Positions 45,471-55,758 of a stretch of 64,000 bases of DNA are shown here, piece by piece. Source of the stretch: Microbacterium sp. LWO13-1.2 (GTDB lineage Bacteria; Actinomycetota; Actinomycetes; Actinomycetales; Microbacteriaceae); contig NZ_CP151634.1 in NCBI RefSeq assembly GCF_038397725.1, forward strand, positions 3,410,001-3,474,000. The letters are read 5' to 3'. Positions within the stretch are counted from its first letter, which is position 1. Each line of letters starts with the position of its first letter. The notes beneath the pieces are model-generated. The model did not search any database. It saw only the letters and a list, made by a program, of their open reading frames with translations, and was not told the origin of the DNA. The position numbers and the translations under genes were made by a program.

Positions 45471-46021
45471 TACTGAGCCGCCTTCTCGGATGCTTCGAGG
45501 TCGGCGAGGAAGCGGTCGACGACGGCCGTTGCACGTGCGTCGTCGGAGAGGGTCTCTCCGACCACGCCACCGGCGAGGTCGATCGCGAGCGTACCCACCT
45601 CGGAGCGGAGCGAGACGAGAGCGGCCTGGCGCTCTGCCTCGATCTGCGTGTGTGCGGTCGCGGTGATGCGAGCGGCTTCGCTCGACGCCGCATCCTTCGC
45701 CTCGGTGACGATCTTCTTGCCGTCCTCACGGGCGGCTTCGCGGATCTCACCGGCCTCGGTGCGCGCCTCAGCAAGCTGACGCGTGTACTCCTCGAGTGCC
45801 GCCTCCGCCTGCTTCTGCGCCTCGTCGGCCTTGGCGATGTTGCCCTCGATAGCGGCGGACCGCGCGTCGAGCAGCGCGTACATCTTGGGCAGTGCGACCT
45901 TCCACACCACGCCCAGGATGATGACGAAGCAGACGCCCGACCAGATGATGTCGTACCACTCGGGAATTAGCGGGTTGTGAGCCGCCTCTTCCGCTGCGGA
46001 TGTGACAAGAGCGTTCAGCAT
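45470..46021 (-). CDS. atpF: ATP synthase Fo b subunit
   Basis: A 183-residue peripheral stalk subunit. One N-terminal membrane helix (IIWSGVCFVIILGVVWKVALP) is followed by a long charged coiled coil (LDARSAAIEGNIAKADEAQKQ...). A second b-type gene is not present. The 3' end overlaps atpH by one base. Confidence 0.98.
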   Translation of the reverse strand: MLNALVTSAAEEAAHNPLIPEWYDIIWSGVCFVIILGVVWKVALPKMYALLDARSAAIEGNIAKADEAQKQAEAALEEYTRQLAEARTEAGEIREAAREDGKKIVTEAKDAASSEAARITATAHTQIEAERQAALVSLRSEVGTLAIDLAGGVVGETLSDDARATAVVDRFLADLEASEKAAQ

Positions 46022-46046
46022 CCTGTCTCCTTGTCGAGTTCGGCGG

Positions 46047-47169
<1,123 letters not shown>

Positions 47170-47262
47170 AACCGGGGCGACGATGGTCGGTGTGCTTCAC
47201 AGCGCAAGCGCTCGCGGACGAGCGGCGGGCACGTGTCAACACTATCAGAATCTGAGGGTGAC

Positions 47263-47769
47263 CTAAGACGCGGCGCCGCCGTCGGAGGGCCACTCCGGGG
47301 CGCCGGGTGCACGGTCCTCTGGGACCTCCGTCGGCAGCGACGCGTCGCTCACGATGGGCAGACGCATCCTCATCAGCACGATCGCGTCGATCACGAGCGA
47401 CATCAGGACGCCGGCGACGATCGAGAGCAGGAAGACCGTCGGATGGATCCACGGCTGCCCGCTCACCAACACCATGATCAGGAAGAAGACGCCGAGCTTG
47501 AGCAGCCATCCGCCGAGCACGATCGCGAAGAAGAGCTGCACGTAGATCGGGTCTCCGTACCAGCGGTTGGCCACCAGGATGCTGATCGCCGTGATCGCGA
47601 GGAACAACGCTGCGAGGACGACGCCGAGCAGGCCGCTCACGAGGCCCTCGCCCTGCGCGAAGACGAAACCGAGTGCGCCGGCGATGACGGCGAGCACCGC
47701 CGTCGCGACACCCGACCAGATCAGGGTGCGGCGCAGGATCGGCGTGCTGGACACGGGGGTCGGGCTCAT
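47263..47769 (-). CDS. atpI: AtpI-like ATP synthase-associated membrane protein
   Basis: A 168-residue protein with four membrane segments (LIWSGVATAVLAVIAGALGF, GLVSGLLGVVLAALFLAITAISIL, LFFAIVLGGWLLKLGVFFLIMVLV, TVFLLSIVAGVLMSLVIDAIVLM) and an acidic tail. Its position directly before atpB matches atpI, thought to help c-ring assembly or Mg2+ uptake. Sequence similarity to classical AtpI is weak, so the name rests mainly on position. Its start overlaps the wecA stop by one base. Confidence 0.8.
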   Translation of the reverse strand: MSPTPVSSTPILRRTLIWSGVATAVLAVIAGALGFVFAQGEGLVSGLLGVVLAALFLAITAISILVANRWYGDPIYVQLFFAIVLGGWLLKLGVFFLIMVLVSGQPWIHPTVFLLSIVAGVLMSLVIDAIVLMRMRLPIVSDASLPTEVPEDRAPGAPEWPSDGGAAS

Positions 47770-48938
47770 CAGGACTCCAGGGGTGACGGGTCGGGCTCGG
47801 CGGATGCGGTTGGCATCGCGCGGCGTGAGGGGATCAGGGTGATCACGAGGCAGGCACCGATGCCCACGACGCCGAAGGCGACACCGGGCAGATACTGCCC
47901 TGGCCAGTCCTCACGCGCGCCGACGTACATCAGCAGCACCGCCAGTGAGATCACCGCCGCCCACGCGTAGAAGATGAGCACGGCGTCGCGATCGCGATGC
48001 CCCAGATCGAGCATCCGGTGATGCAGGTGCTTGCGATCGGGAGAGAACGGGGACCTTCCGGCGCTCATCCTGCGGAGCACCGCGAGCCCGAAGTCGAGCA
48101 GCGGAAGCAGGACGACGAGCACCGGCAGCAGAATCGGAATGAACGCGCCGAGCAGCTGCGAACGCCCCAGCTGCTCCGGGTCGAGGGCAGAGGGATCCAA
48201 CTGGCCGGTGAGCGCGATGGCGGACGTCGCCATCAGCAGACCCAGCACCAGCGCGCCGGAGTCGCCCATGAAGAGCTTGGCCGGGCTCCAGTTGAACGGC
48301 AGGAACCCGAGGCAGGCACCGATCAGGACAGCAGCGAGGAAGGATGCCAGGTTGAAGTAACTGGAGGCTCCGGTGTCTCTGGTGAGGATGTAGGAGTAGG
48401 CGAAGAACACGCCGTTCGAAATCAGGCAGACTCCGGCGACGAGGCCGTCGAGACCGTCGATGAAGTTCACCGCATTCATCACGATGACGATGGCGAACAT
48501 CGTCATCGTGATGCTGAACCAGCTGGAGAAGACGATGATGTCGCCGAACGGCAACGAGAGGATCTGCAGTCCACCGCCGACGGTGATGACGCCGGCCGCG
48601 AGGAACTGCGCGCCCAGCTTGATCATCCAGTCCAGATCCCAGAGATCGTCGATCACGCCGATCACAGCGATCAGCAGGGAGGCGCCGAGGATCGCCCACA
48701 TGGTCTGCGGGCGGACCCACATGGTGTCGAAGAACGGATTCGCCGCGGAGAATCCGATCGCCGCGGCGATGCCGAGGAAGATCGCGACACCGCCGAGTCG
48801 GGGTGTCGGCGTGGTGTGCACGTCACGCTCTCGGATCCCGGGGTACAGCTTGAAGCGCAGGCTCAGCCGCCAGACCGCCCAGGTCAGCGCGAATGTGATC
48901 GCTGCGGTCAGAATGATCGTGAAGAGGTACTGCTTCAC
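47769..48938 (-). CDS. MraY/WecA-family undecaprenyl-phosphate sugar-1-phosphate transferase
   Basis: A 389-residue polytopic glycosyltransferase with about eleven membrane segments. Motifs: DDLWDLDW (Mg-binding Asp pair), NAVNFIDGLDGLVAGV, FMGDSGALVLG and HLHHRMLDLGH. It transfers a HexNAc-1-P from UDP to undecaprenyl phosphate, the first step of wall teichoic acid, arabinogalactan-like or other wall glycan synthesis. Its location between tsaC and atpI is usual for actinobacteria. The first 4 bases overlap tsaC. Confidence 0.93.
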   Translation of the reverse strand: MKQYLFTIILTAAITFALTWAVWRLSLRFKLYPGIRERDVHTTPTPRLGGVAIFLGIAAAIGFSAANPFFDTMWVRPQTMWAILGASLLIAVIGVIDDLWDLDWMIKLGAQFLAAGVITVGGGLQILSLPFGDIIVFSSWFSITMTMFAIVIVMNAVNFIDGLDGLVAGVCLISNGVFFAYSYILTRDTGASSYFNLASFLAAVLIGACLGFLPFNWSPAKLFMGDSGALVLGLLMATSAIALTGQLDPSALDPEQLGRSQLLGAFIPILLPVLVVLLPLLDFGLAVLRRMSAGRSPFSPDRKHLHHRMLDLGHRDRDAVLIFYAWAAVISLAVLLMYVGAREDWPGQYLPGVAFGVVGIGACLVITLIPSRRAMPTASAEPDPSPLES

Positions 48939-49633
48939 GAATCCTCGTCCGAGGATGCGATCGGCTCCAGCAGGTCGCCGAGCACCTCGCTCAGCTGATC
49001 GCGGGTGACCACGCCGTCGCGGAGGATCCGCACCTGGCCCGTCTCGTCATCCGCGCCGCGTCGCACGAGGGAGGTCGCATCGACGATGGTCGAAGCGATG
49101 CCGTTCTTGCTCAGGCCGTCGGCGAGGTACACGGCGACGCTGTCGCCCAGCATCCGCTCGGCGTCGTACGCCGAGATCGCTGCGTCCTTGCCGGTGAGGT
49201 TCGCGCTGGAGACAGCCATCGGGCCGGTCTCGGCGAGCAGCTCCAAGGCGACGCGCCCCTCTGGCATGCGCACGGCGACCGTGCCCAGCGTCTCACCGAG
49301 GTCCCAGACCAGCGAAGGCTGCGCGGGCAGCACGATCGTCAGGCCTCCGGGCCAGAACGCATCGACCAGCTTCTGGACCGCCTCAGGGACTTCTTCGACC
49401 AGGGCGTTCAGCGTCTCCTTCGTGCCGATCAGCACCGGTGGCGGCGCATCACGGCCGCGACCCTTCGCGTCGAGCAGCCGTTGCACGGCCGCCGGGGAGA
49501 ACGCGTCAGCGGCCACGCCGTAGACGGTGTCGGTGGGCATCACGATGAGTTCGCCGCGACCGATCGCCTGGCGCGCATGGCGCATGCCGGTGAGCAGTTG
49601 CGCCGCGTCGGTGCAGTCGAAGATGGAAGACAT
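48935..49633 (-). CDS. tsaC: L-threonylcarbamoyladenylate synthase (TsaC/Sua5 family)
   Basis: A 232-residue YrdC-domain enzyme that makes threonylcarbamoyl-AMP from Thr, bicarbonate and ATP for t6A37 of tRNAs. MPTDTVYGVAADAF, KGRGRDAPPPVLIG, WPGGLTIVLP and SSANLTGKDA are the family motifs. The Sua5 C-terminal domain is mostly absent. TAGAAT lies 9 nt before ATG 49633, so the leader is at most a few bases. The stop overlaps the wecA start. Confidence 0.94.
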   Translation of the reverse strand: MSSIFDCTDAAQLLTGMRHARQAIGRGELIVMPTDTVYGVAADAFSPAAVQRLLDAKGRGRDAPPPVLIGTKETLNALVEEVPEAVQKLVDAFWPGGLTIVLPAQPSLVWDLGETLGTVAVRMPEGRVALELLAETGPMAVSSANLTGKDAAISAYDAERMLGDSVAVYLADGLSKNGIASTIVDATSLVRRGADDETGQVRILRDGVVTRDQLSEVLGDLLEPIASSDEDS

Positions 49634-49681
49634 GACCACTCGATTCTAGTTGGGAGTTCCTGGATGAGTAGGCGCCGGGAC

Positions 49682-50542
49682 TCAGGCCCGCAGGGCGGTC
49701 GTCGCACGGTCGCGCTGTGTGAGGTCGCGATGCGTCGCTGCGGCGCGCCACCCGTCGGTGGTGAGGATGTCTCGGATGGCCTCGCCCTGCAGCTCGCCGT
49801 GCTCGATCACGAGGAGCCCGCCGGGCATGAGGAGCTGCCGGGCGCGGATGCTGAGCACTCGGACGATGTCCAGCCCGTCCGCCCCGCCGTACAGGGCCAG
49901 AGCGGGATCGAACAGACGGACTTCGGGATCGCGCGGCACGGCGGCATCCGGAACATACGGAGGGTTCGAGATCACGACCACCGCCGTTCCCTCGAGCTCT
50001 GTGAACGCATCTGCGAGGTCCGCGTGCACCAGCGTCAGATTGGCGATTCCCGCGGTGTTGCGCTGGGCCCAGGCGTGAGCGTCTGCGGAGATCTCGGCGG
50101 CGAAGATCCTGGCGTGCGGCACCTCGGTGGCCATCGCCAGCGCGATCGCCCCGCTGCCGGTGCCGAGATCGATGCCGATAGGTTCCGGATCCGCGGCGTT
50201 CAACAGCGCGTCGATGGCGTACTGGACGACGATCTCGGTCTCGGGCCGCGGCACGAACACTCCCGGCCCGACGGCGAGTTCCAGATGACGGAACGGCGCC
50301 GTCCCGGTGAGATGCTGCAGCGGCTCGCGCCGTGCGCGCCGGGACACGAGGTCATCGAGCGCCGCCGCGGCCTCCTCGCTCACCCCGTCGCCGCGGATGA
50401 TCGCCGCCTGCACTTCACCCCGGCGCAGCTGGAGGACGTGCGCGGCCAGCAGTTCCGTGTCGATCAGAGGATCCGGAACGCCCGCGTCGGCGAGGCGCTG
50501 CGCGGCGGCTCGCACGAGCGCAGCGAGAGAGGATTCGGGCAT
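49682..50542 (-). CDS. prmC: Release factor N5-glutamine methyltransferase
   Basis: PrmC, 286 residues, methylates the Gln of the GGQ motif in RF1 and RF2. An N-terminal helical domain is followed by a SAM-binding methyltransferase fold: GTAPFRHLELAVGPGVFVPRPETE, IDLGTGSGAIALAMA and the catalytic NPPYVP. ATG 50542 is preceded at 7 nt by TACGCT (leaderless). Its substrate RF1 is encoded 2 kb away rather than adjacent. Confidence 0.95.
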   Translation of the reverse strand: MPESSLAALVRAAAQRLADAGVPDPLIDTELLAAHVLQLRRGEVQAAIIRGDGVSEEAAAALDDLVSRRARREPLQHLTGTAPFRHLELAVGPGVFVPRPETEIVVQYAIDALLNAADPEPIGIDLGTGSGAIALAMATEVPHARIFAAEISADAHAWAQRNTAGIANLTLVHADLADAFTELEGTAVVVISNPPYVPDAAVPRDPEVRLFDPALALYGGADGLDIVRVLSIRARQLLMPGGLLVIEHGELQGEAIRDILTTDGWRAAATHRDLTQRDRATTALRA

Positions 50543-50549
50543 GGGTTCC

Positions 50550-50555
50550 AGCGTA
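50550..50555 (-). promoter_or_regulatory. -10 element (TACGCT), leaderless start of prmC
   Basis: TACGCT, 7 nt, then ATG 50542. It may drive the whole prmC-tsaC-wecA-atp transcript. Confidence 0.5.
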
Positions 50556-50641
50556 GAGCGCAATTCGCCGTCACATTGGCCGTCGGACAAGGGCGCTCAC
50601 CTAGGCTGGTGCCGCAGAGTCCCGTCTAGGAAAGGCCCTTC

Positions 50642-51580
50642 ATGCCCGGCATCCACGCAGACATCACCACCGCGTTCGGAAACACTCCCCTGGTCCGTCT
50701 GAATCGGGTCACCGAGGGCCTGGGTGCGACGGTGCTCGCGAAACTCGAGTTCTTCAACCCGGGTTCCAGCGTCAAGGACCGTCTCGGCATCGCGATCATC
50801 AACGCGGCTGAAGAGGCAGGCACGCTCGCGCCCGGCGGGACGATCATCGAAGCCACCAGCGGCAACACCGGCATCGCGCTCTCGCTCGTCGGCGCAGCGC
50901 GCGGCTACACGGTGATCCTCACGATGCCCTCGTCGATGTCGAAGGAGCGCCGTGTGCTGCTCAAGGCGTTCGGCGCGCAGCTCGTCCTCACCGACCCGAC
51001 GCTCGGAATGAAGGGCGCCATCGCCGAGGCCGAGCGCATCGCCGCCGAGACCCCTGGCGCGATCCTCGCCCGTCAGTTCGAGAATCAGGCCAACGCTGAG
51101 ATCCACCGTCGCACCACAGCTGAGGAGATCTGGCGCGACACCGACGGCGACGTCGACATCTTCGTGGCCGGAATCGGCACCGGCGGGACCATCACCGGCG
51201 TCGGCCAGGTGCTCAAGCAGCGCAACCCCGACCTCAAGGTGATCGCCGTCGAGCCCACCGCGTCGCCGCTGCTCTCGCAGGGCACGCCCGGCCCTGCCAA
51301 GATCCAGGGCATCGGCCCGAACTTCGTTCCCCCGATCCTCGACACGACCGTGTACGACGAAGTGGTCACCGTCGAGTTCGAGGACGCGATCTCGACCGCT
51401 CGTGCCCTCGCGGCGAAGGAAGGCCTGCTGGTCGGCATCTCCAGCGGTGCGGCCGCATGGGCCGCACTCGCCGTCGCCGCACGCCCGGAGAACGCCGGAA
51501 AGAAGATCGTCGTGATCATCCCCGACACGGGCGAGCGCTACCTGTCGACCGCGCTGTTCGAGGACATCCGCGAGGACTGA
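50642..51580 (+). CDS. cysK: Cysteine synthase A (O-acetylserine sulfhydrylase)
   Basis: A 312-residue PLP enzyme making cysteine from O-acetylserine and sulfide. The PLP Lys is in [10 protein letters not shown], the substrate loop TSGNTGIAL, the phosphate site [11 protein letters not shown] -10-like TAGGCT (50602-50607) and AGGAAAGG before the ATG show a normal leadered start. Its stop overlaps the cysE start (TGATG). Confidence 0.97.
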   Translation: MPGIHADITTAFGNTPLVRLNRVTEGLGATVLAKLEFFNPGSSVKDRLGIAIINAAEEAGTLAPGGTIIEATSGNTGIALSLVGAARGYTVILTMPSSMSKERRVLLKAFGAQLVLTDPTLGMKGAIAEAERIAAETPGAILARQFENQANAEIHRRTTAEEIWRDTDGDVDIFVAGIGTGGTITGVGQVLKQRNPDLKVIAVEPTASPLLSQGTPGPAKIQGIGPNFVPPILDTTVYDEVVTVEFEDAISTARALAAKEGLLVGISSGAAAWAALAVAARPENAGKKIVVIIPDTGERYLSTALFEDIRED

Positions 51581-52155
51581 TGAGCGCCATCTCGCGAATG
51601 CGCGAGGATCTCGCAGCGGCCAAGCGAGATCCCGCTGCTCGCTCGAGCCTGGAGATCGCTCTGCTCTATCCCGGGCTCCACGCGACCTGGGCGTACCGTG
51701 CCTGGCACTGGCTCTGGACGCACCGGGCGCGCTTCGTCGCCCGACTGGGGTCCCAGGCCACCCGCTGGCTGACCGGCATCGAGATCCACCCCGGCGCGCA
51801 GATCGGTCGGCGGTTCTTCATCGATCACGGCATGGGCGTGGTGATCGGAGAGACGGCCGAGATCGGCGATGACGTGATGCTGTATCACGGGGTCACCCTC
51901 GGCGGTCGCACCCGAGACTCCGGCAAACGGCACCCGACGCTCGGTGACGGCGTGGCCGTCGGCGCCGGCGCGAAGATCCTCGGCCCCATCACGATCGGCG
52001 CCGGCTCCGTCGTCGGCGCGAACGCCGTCGTGACGAAGGATGCACCGGCGGACAGCATCCTGGTCGGTGTGCCGGCCAAGCCGCGCCAGCGAGTCGTCGG
52101 CGAGGACACCCGAGCTGTGCTCACCGCCCCCGATTTCTCGGACTACTCGATCTGA
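51580..52155 (+). CDS. cysE: Serine O-acetyltransferase
   Basis: A 191-residue short CysE/EpsC-type enzyme that acetylates serine with acetyl-CoA, feeding CysK. The C-terminal left-handed beta helix has hexapeptide repeats and the catalytic [23 protein letters not shown] and VTLGG. The N-terminal helical domain is reduced compared with E. coli CysE. The one-base overlap with cysK indicates translational coupling. Confidence 0.95.
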   Translation: MSAISRMREDLAAAKRDPAARSSLEIALLYPGLHATWAYRAWHWLWTHRARFVARLGSQATRWLTGIEIHPGAQIGRRFFIDHGMGVVIGETAEIGDDVMLYHGVTLGGRTRDSGKRHPTLGDGVAVGAGAKILGPITIGAGSVVGANAVVTKDAPADSILVGVPAKPRQRVVGEDTRAVLTAPDFSDYSI

Positions 52156-52161
52156 GAGCGC

Positions 52162-52563
52162 TCAGCGCGAGCGTGTGCCGCGGGCTTCCTTCTTGAGGAA
52201 GATCATCGGCAGCAGAATCGTGCCGAGAGCGGTGACCAGCCAGACGATCACGGACCCCAGGATCCAGCCCGAGACATCGACGATCCGCAGGCCCCCGATC
52301 GGCAGCAGCACGACGACGACCAGGGCGATCAGCGTCGAGAAGATGCCGATCCCGCCGAGCAGCACCGGAGCGAAGCGGTCGGCCAGCTTGCTGATCAGCG
52401 GGCCCAGAATGGTCTGCAGGATCGCGAAGATCACGATGCAGATGACGAAACCCCACCATTTCGACCAGTCGATCTGGAAGCCCTCGAGCGCGAGGTCGGC
52501 GACGATGAGGCCGAGGCCGGCCGACACGAGATAGATGAGCGTGCGGAACAGGTGCGTGATCAC
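52162..52563 (-). CDS. Phage holin family (superfamily IV) membrane protein
   Basis: A 133-residue protein with four membrane segments (FRTLIYLVSAGLGLIVADLAL, WWGFVICIVIFAILQTILG, VLLGGIGIFSTLIALVVVVLLP, ILGSVIVWLVTALGTILLPMIF). It matches the mycobacterial 4-TMS holin-like/DUF family common on actinobacterial chromosomes; no phage genes are near, so lysis is unlikely. GTG 52563 is 6 nt after TAGGCT (leaderless). Convergent with cysE. Confidence 0.8.
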   Translation of the reverse strand: MITHLFRTLIYLVSAGLGLIVADLALEGFQIDWSKWWGFVICIVIFAILQTILGPLISKLADRFAPVLLGGIGIFSTLIALVVVVLLPIGGLRIVDVSGWILGSVIVWLVTALGTILLPMIFLKKEARGTRSR

Positions 52564-52569
52564 GCGGCG

Positions 52570-52575
52570 AGCCTA
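52570..52575 (-). promoter_or_regulatory. -10 element (TAGGCT), leaderless start of the holin-like gene
   Basis: TAGGCT, 6 nt, then GTG 52563. Confidence 0.55.
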
Positions 52576-52618
52576 GCGCTCCGCATGCGAACCTCGCAGA
52601 AGGACGCGCGGTCCGGCG

Positions 52619-53692
52619 TCAGGAGCCGACGGCGGCGAGGCGAGCCTCTTCGTCGGCCTGGATCGCGCTCTCGATGATCGGCTCCAGTGCACCGTCCATC
52701 ACCTGGTCGAGGTTGTAGGCCTTGAATCCGGTGCGGTGATCGGCGATGCGGTTCTCCGGGAAGTTGTACGTCCGGATGCGCTCGGAGCGGTCCATCGTGC
52801 GGATCTGCGACTTGCGCGCGTCGGATGCCACTGCATCCAGCTCCTCCTGCTGCCGAGCCAGCAAGCGGGCGCGCAGTACGCGCATGCCGGCCTCTCGGTT
52901 CTGCAGCTGCGACTTCTCGTTCTGCATCGATACGACGATGCCGGTCGGTAGGTGCGTGATGCGCACCGCCGAGTCCGTGGTGTTCACGGACTGGCCGCCC
53001 GGTCCGGAGGAGCGGAACACGTCGATCTTGAGATCGTTCTGGTTGATCTCGATCTCGTCGGGCTCGTCGACCTCGGGGAAGACCAGCACTCCGGTGGTCG
53101 AGGTGTGGATGCGTCCCTGCGACTCGGTGGCGGGCACCCGCTGCACACGGTGCACGCCGCCCTCGTACTTGAGGTGCGCCCAGACCCCCTGCGCCGGATC
53201 GGTCGATGATCCCTTGATCGCGATCTGGACGTCCTTGTAGCCGCCGAGGTCGGATTCGTTCCGCTCGAGCAGCTCGGTCTTCCAGCCCTTGGATGCCGCG
53301 TACTGGATGTACATCCGGAGCAGATCGGCGGCGAACAGTGCCGATTCGGCGCCGCCCTCCCCCGCCTTGATCTCCATGATCACGTCGCGCGCGTCATCAG
53401 GGTCGCGCGGGATGAGCAGTCGCCGCAGCCGCTCGTGCGCGGCCTGGAGACCCGCCTCGAGAGACGGCACCTCCTCGGCGAACGCCTCGTCTTCCTTGGC
53501 GAACTCGCGCGCAGCATCCAGATCATCCGTCGCCGCCACCCACGCGTCGTAGGCCGCGACGATCCGGCTCAGCTCCGCGTAGCGGCGGTTGACCCGCTTG
53601 GCTCGCGCAGCGTCGGCGTGCACCGCCGGGTCGGAGAGCTCCTCCTGGACCCGGCGATGCTCGTCGATGAGAGTCTGGACGGACTCGAACAC
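52619..53692 (-). CDS. prfA: Peptide chain release factor 1
   Basis: RF1, 357 residues, terminates translation at UAA and UAG. The catalytic GGQ is in [18 protein letters not shown], and the tripeptide anticodon region (PxT) follows the expected RF1 layout in domain 2. GTG 53692 begins 6 bp after the rho stop, so rho and prfA are co-transcribed. Confidence 0.97.
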   Translation of the reverse strand: MFESVQTLIDEHRRVQEELSDPAVHADAARAKRVNRRYAELSRIVAAYDAWVAATDDLDAAREFAKEDEAFAEEVPSLEAGLQAAHERLRRLLIPRDPDDARDVIMEIKAGEGGAESALFAADLLRMYIQYAASKGWKTELLERNESDLGGYKDVQIAIKGSSTDPAQGVWAHLKYEGGVHRVQRVPATESQGRIHTSTTGVLVFPEVDEPDEIEINQNDLKIDVFRSSGPGGQSVNTTDSAVRITHLPTGIVVSMQNEKSQLQNREAGMRVLRARLLARQQEELDAVASDARKSQIRTMDRSERIRTYNFPENRIADHRTGFKAYNLDQVMDGALEPIIESAIQADEEARLAAVGS

Positions 53693-53698
53693 GTCAGC

Positions 53699-55597
53699 TC
53701 AGCGGATGTTGTTGTCGTGGCTGTGACCACCGGCGGTCGGAGCCGGCATCGACTTCTGCATCTGGATGAGGAACTCGACGTTCGAGTGCGTCTCCTTCAG
53801 CTTGCCGAGCACGACCTCGAGGGCCTGCTGCTGGTCGAGGCCCGCAAGGGCACGACGCAGCTTCCACGTGATCTTGACCTCGTCGACCGAGAGCAGCATC
53901 TCCTCGCGGCGGGTGCTCGACGCGTTGACGTCGACAGCCGGGAAGATCCGCTTGTCAGCGAGCGAGCGCGAGAGGCGCAGTTCGCTGTTGCCTGTGCCCT
54001 TGAACTCCTCGAAGATGACCTCGTCCATCTTGGACCCGGTCTCGACGAGCGCGGTGGCGATGATCGTGAGCGATCCGCCGTTCTCGATGTTGCGTGCGGC
54101 ACCGAAGAAGCGCTTCGGCGGGTACAGAGCGGACGCATCGACACCGCCGGTGAGCACCCGGCCGGAGGCGGGAGCTGCGAGGTTGTACGCACGGCCCAGA
54201 CGCGTGATCGAGTCGAGCAGCACGACGACGTCGCGACCCAGCTCGACGAGGCGCTTGGCGCGCTCGATGGCGAGCTCGGCGACCGTGGTGTGGTCCTCGG
54301 CGGGGCGGTCGAAGGTCGAGGCGATGACCTCGCCCTTCACCGAACGCTCCATGTCGGTGACCTCTTCGGGGCGCTCGTCGACGAGCACGACCATGAGGTG
54401 GACCTCGGGGTTGTTCTGCGCGATCGCGTTGGCGATCTGCTGCAGGACGATCGTCTTGCCTGCCTTCGGCGGCGCCACGATGAGACCGCGCTGCCCCTTG
54501 CCGATCGGGGCGACGAGGTCGATGATGCGCTGGGTGAGCTTCTCGGGCGCCGTCTCCAGGCGCAGACGCTCCTGCGGGTACAGCGGGGTGAGCTTGCCGA
54601 ACTCGACGCGGGTCGCGGCGTCGTCGACGGACAGACCGTTGATGGAGTCGACCTTCACCAGGGCGTTGTACTTCTGGCGACCCGGCTGCTCGCCCTCGCG
54701 GGGCTGCTTGATGGAGCCGACGATCGCGTCGCCCTTGCGCAGGTTGTACTTCTTCACCTGTCCGAGGGAGACGTAGACGTCACTGGGGCCGGCGAGGTAG
54801 CCGGTGGTGCGGACGAATGCGTAGTTGTCGAGCACGTCGAGGATGCCGGCGATCGGGATGAGGACGTCGTCCTCGCCGATCTCCGTGTCGAACTCGTCGG
54901 TGGGCTCGCCGCCGCGGCGCTTGTTGCGCTGGCGGTTGCGGCTGTTCGCGGACTGCTCGGTCTCGGCGGGAGCGGGCTGCTGCTGCTGCTCCTGCGGGGT
55001 ACCGTTCTGACCACGTCCGCGGTTGCGGCTGCGGTTGCGGCCACGGCCACGGCCGTTCTGCTCGTCGCCGCCATCGGCGTTCTCGGATGAGCCGTCGCCG
55101 TTCGCCGGCGCGGTCTCCGCCGGAGCGGATGCAGGCTGCTCTGCGGCCGGAGCCTCGGCAGGAGCCTCCTGCGCCGGCTTCGCGGTGCGGCGTCCGCGAC
55201 CGGTGGTCTTCGGGGCGGCATCGGCGGCCGGCTTCGCGGCCGGCTCAGCGGGAGCCTCTGCCGGCGCGGCAGGTGCCTCGACCGCAGCGGCCGGAGCATC
55301 CGTCGCCTCGGCATCCGCCTTCTTGGCGCGGCTGCGACGCGGCGCCTTCGCCTTGGGTGCGGCTTCTGCCGTCTCGGCTGGAGCGGCAGGAGCCTGCTCG
55401 GGTGCCGGCGCGTCTGCGGGTGCAGCGGCTGCTGCTGCCGCCTTCTCGGCCTTCGCCGCCGCAGTGGCGGTCGATGCGCGGCGCGGTGCGCGCTTGCGAG
55501 CCGGTGCGGCCGAAGCCGCGTCAGTGCTCACGGCTGCTGCCGGAGCTTCGGCGGCCGAAGTCGCCTGGTCGTTCTGGGTACCGGAGAAGTTCTCCAC
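53699..55597 (-). CDS. rho: Transcription termination factor Rho
   Basis: Rho, 632 residues, the hexameric RNA helicase of factor-dependent termination. Residues ~1-240 are a disordered Ala/Pro/Glu then Arg/Asn-rich insertion typical of actinobacteria. The RNA-binding cold-shock fold follows (VLDNYAFVRTTGYL), then the ATPase core with Walker A PPKAGKT, VVLVDERPEEVTDM and the Q/R loops (VDASALYPPKRFFGAARN). GTG 55597 is preferred because GGGAG sits 6-7 nt upstream; ATG 55618 is also open. Confidence 0.97.
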   Translation of the reverse strand: MENFSGTQNDQATSAAEAPAAAVSTDAASAAPARKRAPRRASTATAAAKAEKAAAAAAAPADAPAPEQAPAAPAETAEAAPKAKAPRRSRAKKADAEATDAPAAAVEAPAAPAEAPAEPAAKPAADAAPKTTGRGRRTAKPAQEAPAEAPAAEQPASAPAETAPANGDGSSENADGGDEQNGRGRGRNRSRNRGRGQNGTPQEQQQQPAPAETEQSANSRNRQRNKRRGGEPTDEFDTEIGEDDVLIPIAGILDVLDNYAFVRTTGYLAGPSDVYVSLGQVKKYNLRKGDAIVGSIKQPREGEQPGRQKYNALVKVDSINGLSVDDAATRVEFGKLTPLYPQERLRLETAPEKLTQRIIDLVAPIGKGQRGLIVAPPKAGKTIVLQQIANAIAQNNPEVHLMVVLVDERPEEVTDMERSVKGEVIASTFDRPAEDHTTVAELAIERAKRLVELGRDVVVLLDSITRLGRAYNLAAPASGRVLTGGVDASALYPPKRFFGAARNIENGGSLTIIATALVETGSKMDEVIFEEFKGTGNSELRLSRSLADKRIFPAVDVNASSTRREEMLLSVDEVKITWKLRRALAGLDQQQALEVVLGKLKETHSNVEFLIQMQKSMPAPTAGGHSHDNNIR

Positions 55598-55758
55598 GAG
55601 TACTCCCTCATATGTCATGGGAAATGAGCGTTGTACGCACACAACGGGTGCTGCGCGCGATCGCACGGGCAGACGCTCAGCGTCCGCCAGCCGTGGCCAT
55701 GAGGCCTTTGGGTTCACGTGCGGGTCATGCAGATTGCATTGGGGCCAGATTCACGTAG

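Noticed and set aside
52162..52563. Holin-family gene as a sign of prophage
   Set aside because: No integrase, capsid, tail, lysin or att-like repeat nearby; this family is common on actinobacterial chromosomes.
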